DNA of 64,000 nucleotides, taken from positions 1 through 64,000 of the forward strand of contig QZKW01000066.1 in the NCBI GenBank assembly GCA_003599885.1, written 5' to 3'. Positions 55,680 through 64,000 of this stretch are shown one piece after another. Numbering within the stretch: position 1 is the first letter of the stretch; each line of letters starts with the position of its first letter. The notes beneath the pieces are model-generated. The model saw only the letters and a list, made by a program, of their open reading frames with translations, was not told the DNA's origin and did not search any database. Position numbers and translations under genes: made by a program. The stretch is from Desulfobacteraceae bacterium. Lineage in GTDB: Bacteria; Desulfobacterota; Desulfobacteria; Desulfobacterales; Desulfosalsimonadaceae.

Positions 55680-56576
55680 TCATTTTTTATGCATGACAGC
55701 CACCCGGTGATGCTCAGCGTAATCTTTGATAAATTCCACCGGACGATAACGGCCATCGTCATTGATAATCTGCTCAACACGATCTTTTTGATCAAACCCG
55801 ATTTCAATCATTAATGTGGCGTCATGATTCATGTATTGCGGCGCTGAGGCAATCATTTCACGAATGATACCCATTCCATCCGGGCCGCCGTCAAGCGCCA
55901 GCCCAGGCTCAAAATTCCGGACTTCGGGTTCCAGGGCGCCGAGGTCAGGTGCCGCAATATAAGGGGGATTGGATAAGATTAAATCAAACTTTAAGGCGTT
56001 CTCGCTGAACGGAGAAAACAGCATCCCGGCACAAAAATGAATCGCCCCGCCCACTCCGTTGCTGTGGGCATTTTTGGCCGCCTGATGGATGGCATTGACA
56101 GAGATATCCGATGCGAAATAGCCATGTCCCGGACGATTAACCGCAATGGACACAATGACAGCGCCCGAACCCGTGCCAACATCCAGAACCTGAAAAGGAA
56201 ACGATGATGCGCCTGTTGGAATGCGTTGCAGGGCTGCCTCCACCAGAAACTCGGTTTCCGGCCTGGGAATTAATACGTCCGGCGTTACATTAAATTCAAG
56301 ACCCCAGAACTCCCGGATCCCCGTGATATAGGCAACCGGTTCCCGCTGAATCCGACGCTTGATCAGGGCTTTAAAAATCGCAAGCTCATCTTTTGTCAGG
56401 GGTTGATCGAACCGGGTATATAAATCAATGCGCTCTGCGTTCAAGGTGTGGGCGAGCAGTATTTCGGCGGTTAACCGGGGACTGTCGATATGATGGGTCT
56501 TAAAATAAGCGGTGGTCCATTGAAGAATTTTTAGGATGGTCCAGTGGGGATCAATCGGACTTGACGGAATCTGCAT
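55680..56576 (-). CDS. prmC: Release factor glutamine methyltransferase PrmC
   Basis: It methylates the GGQ glutamine of release factors using S-adenosylmethionine. The 298-residue product has the helical N domain, SAM loop [16 protein letters not shown] and the glutamine-binding NPPYIA near 203. The gene overlaps the 3' end of prfA (its substrate) by 26 bases, the usual prfA-prmC pairing. Confidence 0.95.
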   Translation of the reverse strand: MQIPSSPIDPHWTILKILQWTTAYFKTHHIDSPRLTAEILLAHTLNAERIDLYTRFDQPLTKDELAIFKALIKRRIQREPVAYITGIREFWGLEFNVTPDVLIPRPETEFLVEAALQRIPTGASSFPFQVLDVGTGSGAVIVSIAVNRPGHGYFASDISVNAIHQAAKNAHSNGVGGAIHFCAGMLFSPFSENALKFDLILSNPPYIAAPDLGALEPEVRNFEPGLALDGGPDGMGIIREMIASAPQYMNHDATLMIEIGFDQKDRVEQIINDDGRYRPVEFIKDYAEHHRVAVMHKK

Positions 56577-57630
56577 TCTTCAGCGCCTGGGCCTGATAGA
56601 ACGTTGACAATCCGTCAACGATTTCTTTAATATCACCCTGCATGATGCTGTCCAGCTTGTACAAGGTCAATCCGATACGATGATCGGTCATTCTTCCCTG
56701 AGGAAAATTGTATGTCCGGATGCGCTCACTGCGGTCCCCGCTGCCCACCTGACTTTTTCTTTTTTCCGATATTTCGTCATGCTGCTGACGCATTTCCATA
56801 TCATAGAGCCGCGCCCTGAGTACCGTCAATGCCTTGGCCTTGTTTTTGTGCTGGGATTTCTGATCCTGGCAGATCACCACCAGACCGGTGGGCAAATGCG
56901 TCACGCGCACCGCAGAGTCCGTGGTATTCACCGACTGCCCGCCGGGACCGGAAGACCGGTACACATCAAACTTCAAATCACCCGGATCGATATGGACTTC
57001 CACATCCTCCACCTCGGGCAGGACAGCGACGGTTACGGCAGAAGTGTGAATCCGGCCCTGGGTTTCCGTGGTCGGTACCCGCTGAACACGATGGGTTCCG
57101 CTTTCGTATTTGAGATGACGGTACGCGCCCTGGCCTCTAACCAGAACAATAACTTCCTTGAATCCCCCGGAATCCGTCAGATTTTCAGACAGAATTTCAA
57201 GCTTCCACCCCACGGATTCCGCATACCGGCTGTACATGCGAAACAAATCACCGGCAAACAGCGCGGCTTCCTCACCGCCGGTTCCCGCCCGGATTTCCAA
57301 AAGCACGTTCCGGTCGTCATTGGGGTCTTTCGGCATCAGAAGCGTGGTCAACTCTTGTTCCAGTTGCTCCATCTCTGAGGAAAGGGCGTCTATCTCATTG
57401 CGGGCCAGCGCTTTCATTTCCGGATCCGCATCAGACAAAAGCGCCCGGCTCTCCGTAAGTCCCTCTTCCACCTGGCGGTACTCCCGGAAAACAGATACGA
57501 TTTTTCCAAGATCGGCATATTCCCGGCCGTATTTTGTATACAAATCACGGTTCCGGACGACAGCCGGATCGCTTAAAAGCTGTTCAAGCTCCAGATATCT
57601 TTCTTCAAGTGCGGGTAATTGGTCAAGCAT
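56551..57630 (-). CDS. prfA: Peptide chain release factor 1
   Basis: RF1 ends translation at UAA and UAG. The 359-residue product has a helical N domain, the anticodon-like tripeptide region ([20 protein letters not shown]), and GGQ near 230 within [17 protein letters not shown], the site methylated by PrmC. The start is ATG 57630. rpmE ends 48 bases upstream. Confidence 0.97.
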   Translation of the reverse strand: MLDQLPALEERYLELEQLLSDPAVVRNRDLYTKYGREYADLGKIVSVFREYRQVEEGLTESRALLSDADPEMKALARNEIDALSSEMEQLEQELTTLLMPKDPNDDRNVLLEIRAGTGGEEAALFAGDLFRMYSRYAESVGWKLEILSENLTDSGGFKEVIVLVRGQGAYRHLKYESGTHRVQRVPTTETQGRIHTSAVTVAVLPEVEDVEVHIDPGDLKFDVYRSSGPGGQSVNTTDSAVRVTHLPTGLVVICQDQKSQHKNKAKALTVLRARLYDMEMRQQHDEISEKRKSQVGSGDRSERIRTYNFPQGRMTDHRIGLTLYKLDSIMQGDIKEIVDGLSTFYQAQALKNADSVKSD

Positions 57631-57678
57631 TTCGGTTAAACGCCGATTCCTTCAGAAAACAATTCACGAAACCAGATA

Positions 57679-57900
57679 CTATTTTGCTTCATCGTTTTTC
57701 TGAAATTTCTCATATTTTCTGCGAAACCGTTCAATCCGTCCGGCTGAGTCCACCAGTTTTTGTTTCCCGGTATAAAATGGATGGCATTGAGAACAAATTT
57801 CAACGGCAACATCAGGCTTTGTGGAACCCACCTTGAGTTCACTACCGCATGCGCACTTAATTATTGTTTCCTTGTAATCCGGATGAATACCTTCTTTCAT
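57679..57900 (-). CDS. rpmE: 50S ribosomal protein L31 (zinc type)
   Basis: This 73-residue protein has the four-cysteine pattern of the zinc-binding L31 form (KCACGSEL and EICSQCHPF), with typical [26 protein letters not shown] precedes ATG 57900. It lies 20 bases downstream of rho and 48 bases upstream of prfA. The rho-rpmE-prfA-prmC order is common. No paralogous cysteine-free L31 is present in the window. Confidence 0.97.
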   Translation of the reverse strand: MKEGIHPDYKETIIKCACGSELKVGSTKPDVAVEICSQCHPFYTGKQKLVDSAGRIERFRRKYEKFQKNDEAK

Positions 57901-57920
57901 TGGTCTGTTCCTTTTTATGT

Positions 57921-59168
57921 CTATGAATTCATTGCATCGAGAAATTCTTTATTGTTTTTTGTTCCCTGCATCTTATCCAGCAAAAAATCCAGAGTGTCAA
58001 CAGGATTTAATGAAGAAAGCAGTTTTCTTAAAATCCATACCCGGTTCAACGTCTCAGCATCCAGAAGCAGGTCTTCTTTCCGGGTACCGGATTTATTGAT
58101 ATCGATTGCCGGATACATCCGCCGGTCGGCCAGCCGACGGTCGAGCTGCACTTCCATATTGCCGGTACCCTTGAATTCTTCAAAAATGACTTCATCCATC
58201 CGGCTTCCGGTATCCACCAGAGCGGTGGCGATAATCGTCAGACTGCCGCCTTCATCGATATTTCGTGCAGCCCCAAAAAACCGTTTGGGACGATGAAGGG
58301 CATTTGAATCCACACCGCCGGAAAGAATTTTTCCGCTGGGGGGGGAAACGGTATTATAAGCTCTGGCCAGCCGGGTAATACTGTCTAAAAGAATCACCAC
58401 ATGCCGTTTATGCTCCACAAGGCGCTTGGCCTTTTCAATCACCATTTCTGCAACCTGCACATGCCTTTCGGGCGGTTCATCAAATGTGGAGCCGATCACT
58501 TCCGCATTCACCGACCGCTGCATATCGGTCACTTCTTCCGGGCGTTCATCAATTAATAATACAAAGGGAATCACATTCGTATGGTTGGCGATAATGCTGT
58601 TGGCCAGATTTTTAAGAATCATGGTCTTACCTGCACGGGGAGGAGATACGATCAATCCCCGCTGCCCAAACCCAACGGGCGTCATTAAATCCATGATCCG
58701 GGTGGTGTAATTGTCGCTGGTGGTTTCCAGCTTGATTTTCTTTTCCGGGAACAGCGGGGTCAGGTTGTCAAAAAGAATTTTATCTCTGGCGACTTCGGGC
58801 TCTTCATAGTTGATGGCCTCAACCTTCAGCAGCGCGAAGTATCTTTCGGATTCCTTGGGCTGACGGATCTGACCGGAAACCGTATCACCGGTTTTAAGAT
58901 TAAACCGGCGAATCTGTGAAGGCGACACATAAATATCATCCGGACCCGGCAGGTAGTTGCAATCCGGTGACCTCAGAAAACCGAAACCATCCGGCAGAAT
59001 TTCAAGGGTCCCTTCACCATATATCAGACCGTTTTGTTCAATATGAGCCTGGAGCAGGGAAAAAATAAGTTCCTGCTTTTTCATGCCCCCGGCATTGTCG
59101 ATATGAAACTTTTTCGCCATTCGGGTCAGTTCGCTGATTTTTGTGTTTTTTAATTCTAAAATGTTCAT
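57921..59168 (-). CDS. rho: Transcription termination factor Rho
   Basis: This hexameric RNA helicase ends transcription. The 415-residue product has the N-terminal helical and cold-shock RNA-binding domains ([22 protein letters not shown]), the P-loop PPRAGKT near 179, Walker [17 protein letters not shown], and the Q/R loops ([21 protein letters not shown]). No inserted domain is seen. ATG 59168 is used. Upstream lies a gene-poor region of 369 bases. Confidence 0.97.
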   Translation of the reverse strand: MNILELKNTKISELTRMAKKFHIDNAGGMKKQELIFSLLQAHIEQNGLIYGEGTLEILPDGFGFLRSPDCNYLPGPDDIYVSPSQIRRFNLKTGDTVSGQIRQPKESERYFALLKVEAINYEEPEVARDKILFDNLTPLFPEKKIKLETTSDNYTTRIMDLMTPVGFGQRGLIVSPPRAGKTMILKNLANSIIANHTNVIPFVLLIDERPEEVTDMQRSVNAEVIGSTFDEPPERHVQVAEMVIEKAKRLVEHKRHVVILLDSITRLARAYNTVSPPSGKILSGGVDSNALHRPKRFFGAARNIDEGGSLTIIATALVDTGSRMDEVIFEEFKGTGNMEVQLDRRLADRRMYPAIDINKSGTRKEDLLLDAETLNRVWILRKLLSSLNPVDTLDFLLDKMQGTKNNKEFLDAMNS

Positions 59169-59537
59169 TCAGATAAAAACCTTTGTTATATTTAAGTTGG
59201 ATTCAAATAAAGACGGTTTCAAATAATGCGTTGCTGAAACAAGTCGGGGTTACTCCCGGCAGCAAACGCCTTTGGATTTTATTGTTTTGTTCGGGTGCCA
59301 ATGTGGAGGATGCTTCTTATTTCAGCTCGGGAATAATCAACATTATACAATAATTACGAAAAAAGGAGGCCTGAATTATATGGAAATTATAAGGATATCC
59401 GGAATTATGATGTCTGAATCAAGGAAGATCAACTTATTAAAAATGGCTGTTAGCACGAAGATTAATTTAGAAACGTACCACGGGAAGGGTCGCTTTTTAG
59501 TTAAAATATTACCTTATTTACAGTATGTCAACCACTT
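59169..59537. other. Gene-poor region between rho and coaE
   Basis: These 369 bases must hold the rho promoter on the minus strand. On the plus strand they contain one candidate short gene with a strong ribosome-binding site (59380-59541, listed separately). No RNA gene is recognised. Confidence 0.4.
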
Positions 59538-59541
59538 TTAA
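59380..59541 (+). CDS. Possible 53-residue small protein
   Basis: ATG 59380 has AAAGGAGG ten bases upstream, an unusually good ribosome-binding site for an intergenic frame. The predicted peptide begins MEIIRISGIMMSESRK and ends QYVNHF; it is basic and mildly hydrophobic with no recognised family. Its last bases overlap the coaE stop region on the other strand. The upstream in-frame TTG at 59272 is not a credible start. It may be a real small gene, a remnant, or chance. Confidence 0.3.
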   Translation: MEIIRISGIMMSESRKINLLKMAVSTKINLETYHGKGRFLVKILPYLQYVNHF

Positions 59542-60200
59542 TCAATTTTATCCGCCTGATTGCGTTTTATAAGGCTGATCAACTGATTGTAAAACGCGTC
59601 CATCCGCAGCCGGGTATCCTCCAGTGATCCATTATTTTCAATGACAAAATCCGATCGAAGGATTTTTTCCTCTTCAGGCATCTGAATTCCCATTAATGCC
59701 AGGGCTTCATCCCGGGTAACATGATCCCGATCCATGAGCCGCTGGACCCTCACATCCGCATCAACCGTCACCGTTAAAATATAATCAAATAGAGATGCCA
59801 TACCCATTTCAAAAAGAAGGGGCACTTCAACAGCAAACAACGGCTCCTGCCTTTTTTGGGCAGCAGCGTAAGCTTCCGCCATCTGGACAAATACTTCCGG
59901 ATGCACAAACTCTTCCAGCATCTTTTTTTTTATATGGTCTTCCGTGATGAGTTTTCTCAGTTTTTTCCGATCCAATGCGCCATCGCCTGATACAATCTTC
60001 GTTCCAAAGTATTTAACGATTTTATCATAAGCCGGCATTCCCGGCTTCACGGCATCCTTGGCCAACTGGTCGGTACTGACAACTGTCACGCCCTTCCGCC
60101 TCAGATAATCACACACGACCGTCTTTCCGGAACTGACCCCGCCGGTGATCCCCAGACGAACTGGGGGATTCCCATGATTATCAGCATCGGATGTTTTCAT
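59538..60200 (-). CDS. coaE: Dephospho-CoA kinase
   Basis: It performs the last step of coenzyme A synthesis. The 220-residue product has P-loop GITGGVSSGKT (17-27), DQLAKDAVKPG, VHPEVF, and FAVEVPLLFEMGM with the Walker B-like Asp replaced in the usual CoaE pattern. The lid follows (RVQRLMDRDHVTRDEA) and then FVIENNGSLEDT. ATG 60200 is used. Its stop lies just inside the candidate small ORF on the other strand. Confidence 0.95.
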   Translation of the reverse strand: MKTSDADNHGNPPVRLGITGGVSSGKTVVCDYLRRKGVTVVSTDQLAKDAVKPGMPAYDKIVKYFGTKIVSGDGALDRKKLRKLITEDHIKKKMLEEFVHPEVFVQMAEAYAAAQKRQEPLFAVEVPLLFEMGMASLFDYILTVTVDADVRVQRLMDRDHVTRDEALALMGIQMPEEEKILRSDFVIENNGSLEDTRLRMDAFYNQLISLIKRNQADKID

Positions 60201-60242
60201 AGGGAGTCAAAACTTTCAGGACGGAATTAAACGGATATTAAA

Positions 60243-60271
60243 TTGATAAAAACCGCTTTTGGTTATATGAA
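60243..60271 (+). promoter_or_regulatory. Probable promoter of the tRNA nucleotidyltransferase gene
   Basis: TTGATA at 60243-60248 and TATGAA at 60266-60271 are 17 bases apart. This places a start site about 100 bases before the gene. Confidence 0.4.
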
Positions 60272-60378
60272 GGTCATTAACGAAAAAAGTTAAATGCATG
60301 AGAAATCTTTTCGTATGAAATTCACGCCATAAGGAACACGAAGAAATATAAAGAAAAATTTTTTTATATTAATAAAAG

Positions 60379-61755
60379 ATGCAAATCAATACAAATTTTA
60401 TCCCCAAAACACCAAAAACCTATCTGGTCGGCGGCACAGTCCGGGACATGATCTTAGGCCTCACCCCAAAAGATTATGATCTGGTGACGCTTGAAGACCC
60501 TCGGCAAACAGCGGCTCGCATCGCTGAAAGCATTAAAGGACGGGTTATTGAGCTCGGCAAACCCGGAAAAAGCGTTTTCCGGATTATTACCCGCGGCTTG
60601 TCTTTGGATATAACTCCTGCCAGCGGCGCTTCCATTGAAGAAGATTTAGGGAAAAGGGATTTCACAGTCAATGGAATGGCTGCCTCGCTTTCCAGCGGTC
60701 GTTTTATTGATCTGTTTGACGGCGTTCGGGACCTGAAAAACAAAACCATTCGCATGATTTCACCGGATAATTTACGCGCAGACCCCATCCGGCTGCTCCG
60801 CGCCTACCGCTTGGCAGCCTGTTTAAATTTTTCCATTGACCGGAAAACATGCCAGTCCATTGCTGCGGAATCATCCCTAATAAGCACCACCGCCGGTGAG
60901 CGGGTTCGGGATGAACTACTGAAGCTGCTCGCCTCATCCGATTCCCACCATTTTGTTTCCATGATGAATAATACAGGGCTTCTGGCTGCCATATTTCCCG
61001 AATTATCAGCATTGAAGGAATGTTCACAAAACACATACCATCAATATAATGCATTTGAACATACCATGCAGGCGGTTTATTATCTTGAAAAACTTCTGCA
61101 TTCCCCTGAAAGCCTGATTTCATCAAATCATTTTTTAAAGGATCTTCAACCAGAGGAAAATTGCTGGCCCTTATTAAAATACAGCGTTCTCCTGCACGAT
61201 ATCGGTAAGCCGCAAAAACGATCGGTTGGCAAAGACGGACGGGCGCATTTTTACAATCACGAATCAGCGGGCGCGGAGATGACGAAAAAAATCAACCGGC
61301 GGCTTCGCCTTTCCAAACGGCAGAATGCCTATGTTGATTTTATCATCCGTCACCATTTGAAACCCCTGGCGTTATTCACCGCTTTTCAGAAAAACAGACT
61401 CTCACAAAAAGCCATCAGCCGTTTTTTTTTAAAATGCAATAATCTGTCTATTGATTTATTCACGCATGCGATCGCAGATATCTGCGGCAAGGGGATTACC
61501 GATAACGCATCCGCATTTATAGAATTCGCCGATCAGATAGGCAAGGCATATACCACCTCATTTTTCCCGCTTACCAATCGTCCGCAACTTTTAAACGGAG
61601 ACGATCTGATCCGGGAGTTCGGACTGTCCCCCTCCCCCCTGTTTTCAAAAATTCTGCGTCATGTGGAGGAAGAGCGCATATCACAAACTATTTCGACCCG
61701 GGACGAAGCCCTTGCGTCGGTGAAAAAATTTATAAATCTGCATAACCCTTCTTGA
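60379..61755 (+). CDS. CCA-adding / poly(A) polymerase-family tRNA nucleotidyltransferase with HD domain
   Basis: The 458-residue product has the nucleotidyltransferase core (YLVGGTVRDMILGLTPKDYDLV, with the two catalytic Asp in DYD), the RRDFTVN-like KRDFTVNGMA, and the RNA-binding helix DPIRLLRAYRLAA. A C-terminal HD phosphohydrolase domain follows (SVLLHDIGKPQK near 272, then HFYNHESAG). This is the class II fused layout of CCA-adding enzymes that mature or repair tRNA 3' ends. The one tRNA in the window already encodes CCA, so repair or an A-adding or C-adding role is possible. ATG 60379 lacks a strong ribosome-binding site. Confidence 0.88.
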   Translation: MQINTNFIPKTPKTYLVGGTVRDMILGLTPKDYDLVTLEDPRQTAARIAESIKGRVIELGKPGKSVFRIITRGLSLDITPASGASIEEDLGKRDFTVNGMAASLSSGRFIDLFDGVRDLKNKTIRMISPDNLRADPIRLLRAYRLAACLNFSIDRKTCQSIAAESSLISTTAGERVRDELLKLLASSDSHHFVSMMNNTGLLAAIFPELSALKECSQNTYHQYNAFEHTMQAVYYLEKLLHSPESLISSNHFLKDLQPEENCWPLLKYSVLLHDIGKPQKRSVGKDGRAHFYNHESAGAEMTKKINRRLRLSKRQNAYVDFIIRHHLKPLALFTAFQKNRLSQKAISRFFLKCNNLSIDLFTHAIADICGKGITDNASAFIEFADQIGKAYTTSFFPLTNRPQLLNGDDLIREFGLSPSPLFSKILRHVEEERISQTISTRDEALASVKKFINLHNPS

Positions 61756-61778
61756 CAACAGGATGTCATTTTTATAAT
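61752..61778 (+). promoter_or_regulatory. Probable adk promoter
   Basis: Perfect TTGACA (61752-61757, overlapping the stop codon of the preceding gene) and perfect TATAAT (61773-61778) are 15 bases apart, which is shorter than ideal. A/T-rich DNA follows. Confidence 0.5.
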
Positions 61779-61897
61779 TGTAAATATTTTATAAAACTGG
61801 GTTTGAGGGGCGTTGTGAAAATCTCCCTTTTTTCAGCTCAAAACTTTAAAACTCCACTTTACACTGGAATTAATTATAAAATAACAAGGAGAGAACG

Positions 61898-62572
61898 ATG
61901 AACGTATTGTTTTTTGGACCCAATGGCAGCGGCAAGGGAACTCAGGGCGCAATTTTAAAAGACAAATACAACCTTCCCCACGTTGAATCCGGCGCAATTT
62001 TCCGGACAAATATCAAAGGCGGAACCGAACTGGGCATGAAAGCCAAGGCATATATCGACAAAGGCGACCTGGTCCCCGATGACATCACCATCCCGATGAT
62101 TCTTTCCCGCCTGCAGGAAGCGGATTGCAAAAACGGGTGGCTGCTGGACGGATTTCCCAGAAATAAAAACCAGGCCGTCATGCTCCATGAAGCGCTTAAA
62201 ACTGCTGGCATGTCTCTGGATATCGTTGTGGAAATTTACCTTGACCGTGAAATCGCCAAAAACAGAATCATGGGCCGCCGCCTTTGCGCGAATGACAACA
62301 ACCACCCCAACAACATTTTTATCGACGCCATCAAACCAAACGGAGACAAATGCCGGGTATGCGGCGGCGAGTTATCTTCCCGTGCGGATGACCAGGACGA
62401 AACGGCCATCGACAAGCGTCATTCCATATATTATGACGACAAAACCGGCACTCTGGCGGCTGCTTATTACTTCAGAGATCTTGCCAAGAATGATGCTTCC
62501 ATGAAATACATTACCCTTGAAGGTTCAGCCCCAATGCCGGAAGTAACAGCGGAACTGATTTCCAAAATCTAA
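61898..62572 (+). CDS. adk: Adenylate kinase, divergent form with variant zinc lid
   Basis: It balances ATP, ADP and AMP. The 224-residue product has P-loop FFGPNGSGKGTQ, an AMP site that reads ESGAIFR where STGDMLR-like is usual, LLDGFPRN, and a long lid (about 126-170). The lid has Cys-X2-Asp (CAND) and Cys-X2-Cys (CRVC), so one position of the usual four-cysteine zinc site is Asp. The lid is followed by ELSSRADDQDETAIDKR. Such divergent kinases occur in this phylum. GGAGAG is a few bases before ATG 61898. A clear terminator follows. Confidence 0.9.
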   Translation: MNVLFFGPNGSGKGTQGAILKDKYNLPHVESGAIFRTNIKGGTELGMKAKAYIDKGDLVPDDITIPMILSRLQEADCKNGWLLDGFPRNKNQAVMLHEALKTAGMSLDIVVEIYLDREIAKNRIMGRRLCANDNNHPNNIFIDAIKPNGDKCRVCGGELSSRADDQDETAIDKRHSIYYDDKTGTLAAAYYFRDLAKNDASMKYITLEGSAPMPEVTAELISKI

Positions 62573-62633
62573 TCTGGTCCGGATGGCTGTGTAAAGAATC
62601 TCCCGTAAATTTTTAAGGGAATAGAACGCCTAT

Positions 62634-62667
62634 CACCGCAGCAGGAATCTGCTGCGGTGTTTTTTTA
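62634..62667 (+). terminator. Rho-independent terminator after adk
   Basis: CACCGCAGCA at 62634-62643 pairs with TGCTGCGGTG at 62650-62659 around a six-base loop, followed by a run of Ts to about 62666. Confidence 0.92.
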
Positions 62668-62816
62668 TCCAATCATTCGCATGCCGCCCATGTCCGTTCA
62701 AACCGGCAACACGCTTTTAGAAAATAAATATTTTTTTCTTGCAAAAAAAATTCTTTATCGTTAAGGCATCCTGAATATATCTAATGAAATAAATTTCTAA
62801 AAAGGTGGTGAAGTTT

Positions 62817-63032
62817 TTGAAGGAGATCACAGTCAGGGTAGATGACAATGATGTTGAACGCGCCATGCGCATTTTGAAGAAAAAAATTCAAAATGATGGA
62901 TTGTTCAAACGCTTGAAATTGAAAAAAAACTATGAAAAACCCAGCGAGTACAGACGACGCAAAAAACGCGAAGCATTACGACGGCAGCGCATAGCCGAAT
63001 CCAAACGCAATTCCCGTTTTCAACGTTATTAA
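62817..63032 (+). CDS. rpsU: 30S ribosomal protein S21
   Basis: This 71-residue basic protein has the S21 pattern KEITVRVDDNDVERAMRILKKK and the arginine/lysine-rich C-terminus (YRRRKKREALRRQRIAESK). I set the start at TTG 62817, eight bases after AAGGTGG. The in-frame GTGs at 62805 and 62808 overlap that Shine-Dalgarno and would add four residues. S21 acts in initiation on the small subunit. Confidence 0.93.
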   Translation: MKEITVRVDDNDVERAMRILKKKIQNDGLFKRLKLKKNYEKPSEYRRRKKREALRRQRIAESKRNSRFQRY

Positions 63033-63056
63033 ACCGACTATAACCCAACGCCATTA

Positions 63057-63095
63057 AACCCGGTAAGAATGTTGTCTTATTCTTCCGGGTTTTTA
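63057..63095 (+). terminator. Hairpin terminator after rpsU
   Basis: AACCCGGTAAGAAT at 63057-63070 pairs with ATTCTTCCGGGTT at 63079-63091 with one bulged base, followed by Ts. folC starts only 20 bases beyond, so some read-through may be needed to express it. Confidence 0.8.
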
Positions 63096-63114
63096 CTATT
63101 TTCTGTAGCCATTC

Positions 63115-64000
63115 ATGACCCAAACAACATACCAGAAATGTCTGGAGGAAATGTACAGCCTCCACCGGTTCGGCATTAAACTCGGCCTGGACGTAATCTC
63201 ACGCATCCTGGAAAACCTGGGGAACCCTCACCGAACCTTTTCCTGTATTCACATTGCCGGGACCAATGGGAAAGGCTCCATTGCATCTGGATTGGCCCAT
63301 ATCCTCCACGCATCCGGAATGTCGGTCGGGCTATACACCTCTCCCCATCTGGTGAAATTCAACGAACGTATCGTGGTCAACCATGTCCAAATTTCAGACA
63401 AAGAAATCGTCGACGCCTATCAGACGGTCAAAGGGGCCTGCGACACGGACCGGGAACCGACTTTTTTTGAATACACCACGGCCATGGCCCTGTATCATTT
63501 CGCCAAAACCCGGGTTGACTGGGCCGTAATCGAAACCGGCATGGGTGGCCGGCTGGATGCCACCAATATCCTCAATCCAACAATATCCGTCATTTCCAAC
63601 ATATCTTTGGAACACCGGTTCTATCTTGGCAACACCATCGCCGACATCACGGATGAAAAAGCGGGCATTATCAAGCCGAACACCCCGGTGGTGGCCGGCG
63701 TGACCCAGAAAAGCGCCATTGCCGTCATCGAGGCCGTTGCCGAAAAAATGTCCGCTCCTCTTTATCGGCTGGGCCGGGATTTCCGGGTGCGCAGAAAGGG
63801 CGACCGATGGTTTTCCTATTTCGGCATGGACCACCAGTGGCAGGACATGCGAACCGGTCTGCGGGGGAACCATCAAATCGATAACGCGGCCCTGGTTCTT
63901 GCTTGCTGCGAGGTTCTCCAGCAAAAAAACGTGCCCATCACTTTACAAACTGTCCGGAACAGCCTCGAAACCTATCAGTGGCCCGGAAGACTTGAAGTTC
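63115..64000 (+). CDS. folC: Folylpolyglutamate / dihydrofolate synthase FolC, cut by the window end
   Basis: ATG 63115 opens a frame that stays open to the last base (about 295 codons visible of some 420-430 expected). It has the P-loop IHIAGTNGKGSIASGLAHIL, then GLYTSPHLVKFNERI, FEYTTAMALYHFA, IETGMGGRLDATNIL, ISNISLEHRFYLGNTI and EKAGIIKPNTPVV, all typical of the Mur-ligase-like FolC family that adds glutamate to folates. The visible part is intact. The start has a weak ribosome-binding site. Confidence 0.95.
   Translation, partial: MTQTTYQKCLEEMYSLHRFGIKLGLDVISRILENLGNPHRTFSCIHIAGTNGKGSIASGLAHILHASGMSVGLYTSPHLVKFNERIVVNHVQISDKEIVDAYQTVKGACDTDREPTFFEYTTAMALYHFAKTRVDWAVIETGMGGRLDATNILNPTISVISNISLEHRFYLGNTIADITDEKAGIIKPNTPVVAGVTQKSAIAVIEAVAEKMSAPLYRLGRDFRVRRKGDRWFSYFGMDHQWQDMRTGLRGNHQIDNAALVLACCEVLQQKNVPITLQTVRNSLETYQWPGRLEV

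Noticed and set aside
59272-59379. Longer version of the small ORF starting with TTG at 59272
   Set aside because: No Shine-Dalgarno; the strong site is immediately before ATG 59380.
63394-63924. Minus-strand open frame of 176 codons near the right end
   Set aside because: It is antisense to folC, whose plus-strand motifs are unmistakable.

Overview
The window looks like an ordinary chromosomal segment of a Gram-negative, anaerobe-type member of the Desulfobacterota, most likely Desulfobacterales-like. This is inferred from the style of the housekeeping proteins, a PurS-PurL fusion next to a separate PurQ, separate GlyQ and GlyS, ribosomal protein S21, sigma-54 regulation and a PilY1 minor-pilin operon. 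It carries no rRNA, no CRISPR, no prophage and no recognisable transposase. There is one tRNA.

Layout. 1-1.6 kb: a truncated receiver-PAS signalling protein and a fossil response regulator. 1.7-5.2 kb: a three-gene minus-strand operon (class III aminotransferase, a protein of unknown function, a secernin/C69-type N-terminal-cysteine hydrolase) of unknown pathway. 5.6-11.3 kb, plus strand: smc, ftsY, HU. 11.3-26.5 kb: a long minus-strand housekeeping run (mfd, a SurA-like foldase, a RodZ-like protein, mgtE, recO, a GHMP kinase, glyQ, glyS, a small unknown protein, a nucleoside phosphorylase, ligA, acylphosphatase). 26.7-27.7 kb: tRNA-Thr(CGU), a doubtful small ORF and ihfA. 27.9-30.8 kb: a histidine kinase and an NtrC-type sigma-54 activator. 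30.9-33.5 kb: an M48 protease and a LysM envelope protein.

33.7-44.1 kb is a type IV pilus block: fimT, pilW, pilV, pilX and pilY1, two small exported proteins, then a PilB/GspE-type ATPase. A well-formed sigma-54 promoter candidate lies directly before fimT. PilY1 carries two tandem golvesin-C-like domains inside its von Willebrand A region and several EF-hand-like calcium loops. PilV and PilW also have aspartate-rich loops, so the pilus tip may depend on calcium.

44.4-55.5 kb, minus strand: rpsB-tsf-pyrH-frr-uppS-cdsA-dxr-rseP-purL-(GxxExxY)-purQ. The GxxExxY gene, a predicted PD-(D/E)XK nuclease-fold protein, sits with three copies of a GC-rich repeat between purL and purQ and has the look of a small mobile cassette. 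It is the most unusual feature here. 55.7-60.2 kb, minus strand: prmC, prfA, rpmE, rho, coaE. 60.4-64 kb, plus strand: a CCA-adding-type nucleotidyltransferase, a divergent adenylate kinase, rpsU, and folC cut by the window edge.

Several start codons were moved inward from the longest frame to an ATG, GTG or TTG with a good Shine-Dalgarno sequence. Each case is stated in its entry. Function calls rest on motif recognition by eye; no database search was run.
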